In this document: positions 6,346 to 8,834 of the stretch, piece after piece | How the letters are laid out: each line of letters opens with the position of its first letter | How positions within the stretch are numbered: position 1 is the first letter of the stretch | Assembly (NCBI GenBank): GCA_002392345.1 | Contig: DGGU01000012.1 | Location: 1-8,834 of the forward strand | Reading direction: 5' to 3' | Length of the DNA: 8,834 nucleotides | Source: Lachnospiraceae bacterium UBA3866 | Lineage (GTDB): Bacteria; Bacillota; Clostridia; Lachnospirales; Lachnospiraceae | Made by a program: the position numbers and the translations under genes | Notes under the pieces: model-generated | Database searches by the model: none | What the model was told of the DNA's origin: nothing | What the model saw: the letters and a program-made list of their open reading frames with translations, nothing else

Positions 6346-6374
6346 CTACATATATATACATAGTAAGGAGCCTT

Positions 6375-7856
6375 ATGATGAATAAAAATTTTAAAAATGT
6401 TTTAATCTTTCTATCAGTATCAGTTTTAATAATAGCATCATTATCTTCTTGTAACTCTGTGATAAATTCTGATACTAATACTACTACTCAAGTTGATCAA
6501 TCAATAAGTGAAGTATCGAGTAATGAGCCAACTGAAGAGGCAATGACTGAGACTGAAGTTATTGAAACCAATCCTCCTATCGAATACTTTGACATACCAT
6601 CATATACTTTAAACTTTAACGACAGCACTCCATATGATGATGCAGATGGATTTATAAGTGAAGATGAAGAAAATGTAGTACTAAAATCAGGTGCTAACTA
6701 CACACTTAAAGGCACTTTAAACAATAAAAGAATACGAGTTGTTGAAGGAAACATGCCAGAGATATTTATAACTCTTGATGGATTTAATGTTAAAGGTAGC
6801 ATAGATAGTCTCATACTCATTGTAGATAACTGCGTAGCCAGCATAGAGCTTGCAGACAAAAGTTCCAATGTAATAGCAATCAGCGATGTAGATCAATCAA
6901 AATATCAAGATACTTATCATAATGCTGCCATCTTCTCAAGAAATCTAATTAATTTCTTTGGAAACGGTAGCCTTACAATAAAAACCGACAACGAAAGTTC
7001 TATAGAAAGTGAAGACAGCGTATATTTCATCTCAGGCAACTATACTTTCAATACAAATGGTGATGCTGTCAGAGTTAAAAATGAAGTTTCTTTCAAAAGT
7101 GGCAACTATGATATAACATGTGGTGACGATGCTATCAAAGCAAAAAGTGATACAGATGGTCATATCGTAGTGGAAGATGCTAGCATGAAGATCAATGCTG
7201 GAGATAAAGGTTTTACTTCTGATGGCATAGTTACTGTATATGGTGGCGATATCAATATTGACTCATATGGTGAAAGTATCAGCGGAAAAGTAGTTGCCCT
7301 ACTTGGCGGAGACATAAATCTTAAGTCAGGCGATGATGCAATCAACTCAACAGACGGAAAACAAGACAAAAAGTCAAACCAAAGAGGTGTATATACTAAA
7401 ATTGCAAATTGTAATCTCTATATAGATGCAGTTATGGATGGCATAGATTCTAATGGTGACCTATATCTCGATAGTGGCAAGATATTTATAGATGGCGCTG
7501 ATAATAATAACGAGAGAATCATTGATTATAATGGTATAGTTACATACGGAAATATGCTTGAATTTGTAGGTGTTGGCCCATCAAGTAAGATGCAAGACCT
7601 TGGCGAAGACGAGAACAAGAATTACATAATTGTATATTATAAGGACCCTATGAATGTGAAAAAAGCATCTGATGAGATAATTGTGAAAGATGAAGATAAC
7701 AATCTAATCATAAGTCACACTACTAAAAAATCATATTATGCTGTAATGATTGCCTCACCTTTACTTATCCCAGGTAGAAAATATATCATATCAACGAAAG
7801 GCAAGACTGTAGAAGTCATGCTTGAACCTGGTAAAAACGAGATCTATGATAGATAA
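6375..7856 (+). CDS. Surface lipoprotein, Cthe_2159/DUF4353-like carbohydrate-binding beta-helix
   Basis: This is a predicted secreted, lipid-anchored protein. A hydrophobic signal (about residues 8-22) ends in the lipobox LSSC with Cys26, followed by a Ser/Thr/Glu-rich linker to about residue 70. From about 90 to 400 there are repeated short beta-strand units with Gly-Asp-(Asp/Ala) turns: GDAVRVKNEVSF (229-240), GDDAIKAKSD (250-259), DKGFTSDGIVTVYGGDINI (277-295), GDDAINSTDG (319-328) and DGIDSNGDLYLDSGKIFIDG (355-374). This pattern is that of the Cthe_2159 family, whose founding Clostridium thermocellum member is a beta-helix that binds polygalacturonic acid and calcium. A C-terminal beta domain (about 415-485) follows. 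Two adjacent ATGs exist: AAGGAG is 4 nt before the first (6375) and 7 nt before the second (6378), so the second may be the real start. It has its own promoter and terminator and no operon partner. The ligand is unknown, and no catalytic motif is visible. Confidence 0.82.
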   Translation: MMNKNFKNVLIFLSVSVLIIASLSSCNSVINSDTNTTTQVDQSISEVSSNEPTEEAMTETEVIETNPPIEYFDIPSYTLNFNDSTPYDDADGFISEDEENVVLKSGANYTLKGTLNNKRIRVVEGNMPEIFITLDGFNVKGSIDSLILIVDNCVASIELADKSSNVIAISDVDQSKYQDTYHNAAIFSRNLINFFGNGSLTIKTDNESSIESEDSVYFISGNYTFNTNGDAVRVKNEVSFKSGNYDITCGDDAIKAKSDTDGHIVVEDASMKINAGDKGFTSDGIVTVYGGDINIDSYGESISGKVVALLGGDINLKSGDDAINSTDGKQDKKSNQRGVYTKIANCNLYIDAVMDGIDSNGDLYLDSGKIFIDGADNNNERIIDYNGIVTYGNMLEFVGVGPSSKMQDLGEDENKNYIIVYYKDPMNVKKASDEIIVKDEDNNLIISHTTKKSYYAVMIASPLLIPGRKYIISTKGKTVEVMLEPGKNEIYDR

Positions 7857-7881
7857 TCTATAATAAAGTTTTATCCAATAA

Positions 7882-7914
7882 AAAAGTGGCTAGTCACCTA
7901 GCCACTTTTATTTT
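7882..7914. terminator. Bidirectional intrinsic terminator between convergent genes
   Basis: The stem GTGGCTAG (7886-7893) pairs with CTAGCCAC (7898-7905) around the loop TCAC, and AAAA/TTTT extends it by 4 bp. On the + strand TTTTATTTT follows (7906-7914). On the - strand the A-run at 7881-7885 provides the T-tract. It serves both the lipoprotein gene and nifJ, whose stop lies only a few bases away. Confidence 0.92.
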
Positions 7915-7919
7915 ACTAT

Positions 7920-8834
7920 CTATGCTGTTGCAGAATAGAGATCACCAAGTGCTTTTAAGTATGTATATCTTGCTTTAGCTTCTTTCTCATTCTTCTCGAA
8001 GAGTTTCATCGCTTTATCTTTATCTTTCATAGCAAGTGATGAATAACGCACCTCTCCTTCAAGGAATTCTTTGTATTTATCAAAGTTTGGTTCTCTGCTA
8101 TCAAGGCTGAATTTATTCTCATCAGGTCCTGCATTAGGTCTAAATCTAAAGTTGTGCCAATATCCACACTCAACAGCAAGCTTCTGTTCGAGTTCTGCCT
8201 TGCCCATGCCTTTCTTGATGCCATGATTGATACAAGGTGAGTAAGCAATTATAAGTGATGGTCCATCATAATTTTCAGCTTCCATTATAGCTTTAACTGC
8301 TTGATTTCTATCTGCACCCATACAGATTTGTGCTACATATACATAACCATATGACATAGCGATAGATGCGATATCTTTCTTCTTAACTTCTTTACCGCCT
8401 GCTGCAAATTGTGCTACAGCACCTGTTGGAGTTGCTTTTGATGATTGACCACCTGTATTAGAATAAACTTCTGTATCAAATATCATGATGTTGACATCTT
8501 CGTTTTGTGCAAGCACATGGTCTACACCACCGAATCCTATATCATAACCCCAGCCATCTCCGCCGAAGATCCATTGACTCTTCTTAGCAAGATAATCTTT
8601 GTTAGCAAGTAACTCTTTAGCAAGTTTATTTGATGATTTAGCAAGTAATGGAACTAATACATCAGTTGCCTTCCCATTTAATTTAGAATTCTTAGCTGTA
8701 GCTATATATTCTTTAAGTGCTTCTTTTAAAGCGCCTGAAGATTCTGTCATAAGTTCTTCTGCTTTCTTAAGAAGAGCTGTCCTTACTGCTTTCTGAGCTA
8801 GGAACATACCATAACCGAACTCTGCATTATCTTC
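7920..8834 (-). CDS. nifJ: Pyruvate:ferredoxin (flavodoxin) oxidoreductase, C-terminal part
   Basis: The enzyme oxidises pyruvate to acetyl-CoA and CO2, passing electrons to ferredoxin, and is a central step of anaerobic fermentation. Only the last 304 residues of a protein usually near 1,180-1,200 residues are present. The frame stays open to the window edge (E-D-N-A-E-F-G-Y-G before the Met at 8807), so that Met is internal. Counting from the edge, the thiamine diphosphate site is GDGWGYD (92-98) with DTEVYSNTGGQ (120-130). SPC at 199-201, in the conserved PCINHG stretch, supplies the Cys that in the Desulfovibrio africanus enzyme ligates the proximal 4Fe-4S cluster. The usual C-terminal helical tail is present and ends in YSATA, so the 3' end looks intact. 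Codon style matches its neighbours. It is convergent with the lipoprotein gene and unrelated to the sugar operon by orientation. Confidence 0.97.
   Translation of the reverse strand, partial: EDNAEFGYGMFLAQKAVRTALLKKAEELMTESSGALKEALKEYIATAKNSKLNGKATDVLVPLLAKSSNKLAKELLANKDYLAKKSQWIFGGDGWGYDIGFGGVDHVLAQNEDVNIMIFDTEVYSNTGGQSSKATPTGAVAQFAAGGKEVKKKDIASIAMSYGYVYVAQICMGADRNQAVKAIMEAENYDGPSLIIAYSPCINHGIKKGMGKAELEQKLAVECGYWHNFRFRPNAGPDENKFSLDSREPNFDKYKEFLEGEVRYSSLAMKDKDKAMKLFEKNEKEAKARYTYLKALGDLYSATA

Larger units (their letters stand above)
6109..6374. other. Divergent intergenic region between the ECF gene and the surface lipoprotein gene
   Basis: This 266-nt stretch holds, in order, the predicted ECF promoter and paired TTGCAA hexamers on the - strand side, an AT-rich spacer without a recognisable signal (about 6155-6199), repeat copy B (6200-6309), and the lipoprotein promoter with its short leader. 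If both promoters are right, copy B lies between two divergent start sites and is not part of either main transcript. I see no small gene or riboswitch here. Confidence 0.7.

Noticed and set aside
8805..8807. Met at 8807 as the start of the nifJ fragment
   Set aside because: The frame continues to the window edge with nine residues that match the conserved pyruvate:ferredoxin oxidoreductase sequence, so this Met is internal.

Overview
The window is AT-rich bacterial DNA with strong AGGAG-type ribosome binding sites, very short gaps between co-directional genes, Gram-positive-style lipoproteins, an ECF-type vitamin transporter subunit and a pyruvate:ferredoxin oxidoreductase. Together these point to an anaerobic member of the Bacillota, class Clostridia. 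A gut or rumen Lachnospiraceae is my best guess, but it is an inference from style and gene content, not a database match.

Region 1 (1-5494, + strand) is the distal part of an alpha-glucan/oligosaccharide uptake operon. It holds the 3' part of an MsmK/MalK/UgpC-type ABC ATPase, a solute-binding lipoprotein, two CUT1-type permeases (MalF-like, then MalG-like), and malQ (GH77 4-alpha-glucanotransferase). Gaps are 2-16 nt and each gene has its own Shine-Dalgarno sequence. The operon promoter lies upstream of the window. The expected logic is that the lipoprotein captures a malto-oligosaccharide-like sugar, the two permeases and ATPase import it, and MalQ reshuffles the glucan chains in the cytoplasm. 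A strong terminator ends the operon, and the malQ stop codon lies inside its hairpin.

Region 2 (5495-6374) holds one - strand gene for an ECF transporter S component. It is bracketed by two inverted copies of the same 110-bp, two-hairpin palindromic element (5495-5604 and 6200-6309). They align without gaps at 94/110 positions and show three two-sided compensatory base-pair changes. The first copy fills exactly the space between the operon terminator and the stop codon of the transporter gene. The second lies in the divergent promoter region. The transporter gene has no Shine-Dalgarno sequence, and its best promoter sits so close to the ATG that a leaderless mRNA is predicted.

Region 3 (6310-7919, + strand) holds a monocistronic lipoprotein gene with a consensus extended -10 promoter. 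Its product is a surface beta-helix protein resembling the Cthe_2159 (DUF4353) polysaccharide-binding family. A bidirectional terminator follows.

Region 4 (7920-8834, - strand) is the C-terminal quarter of nifJ (pyruvate:ferredoxin oxidoreductase), cut by the window edge.

The most notable signals are the covarying inverted repeat pair around the ECF gene and a perfect 12-bp hairpin plus T-run inside malQ. I see no CRISPR array, tRNA, rRNA, transposase or phage gene. I do not see convincing evidence of a wholly new multi-gene system.
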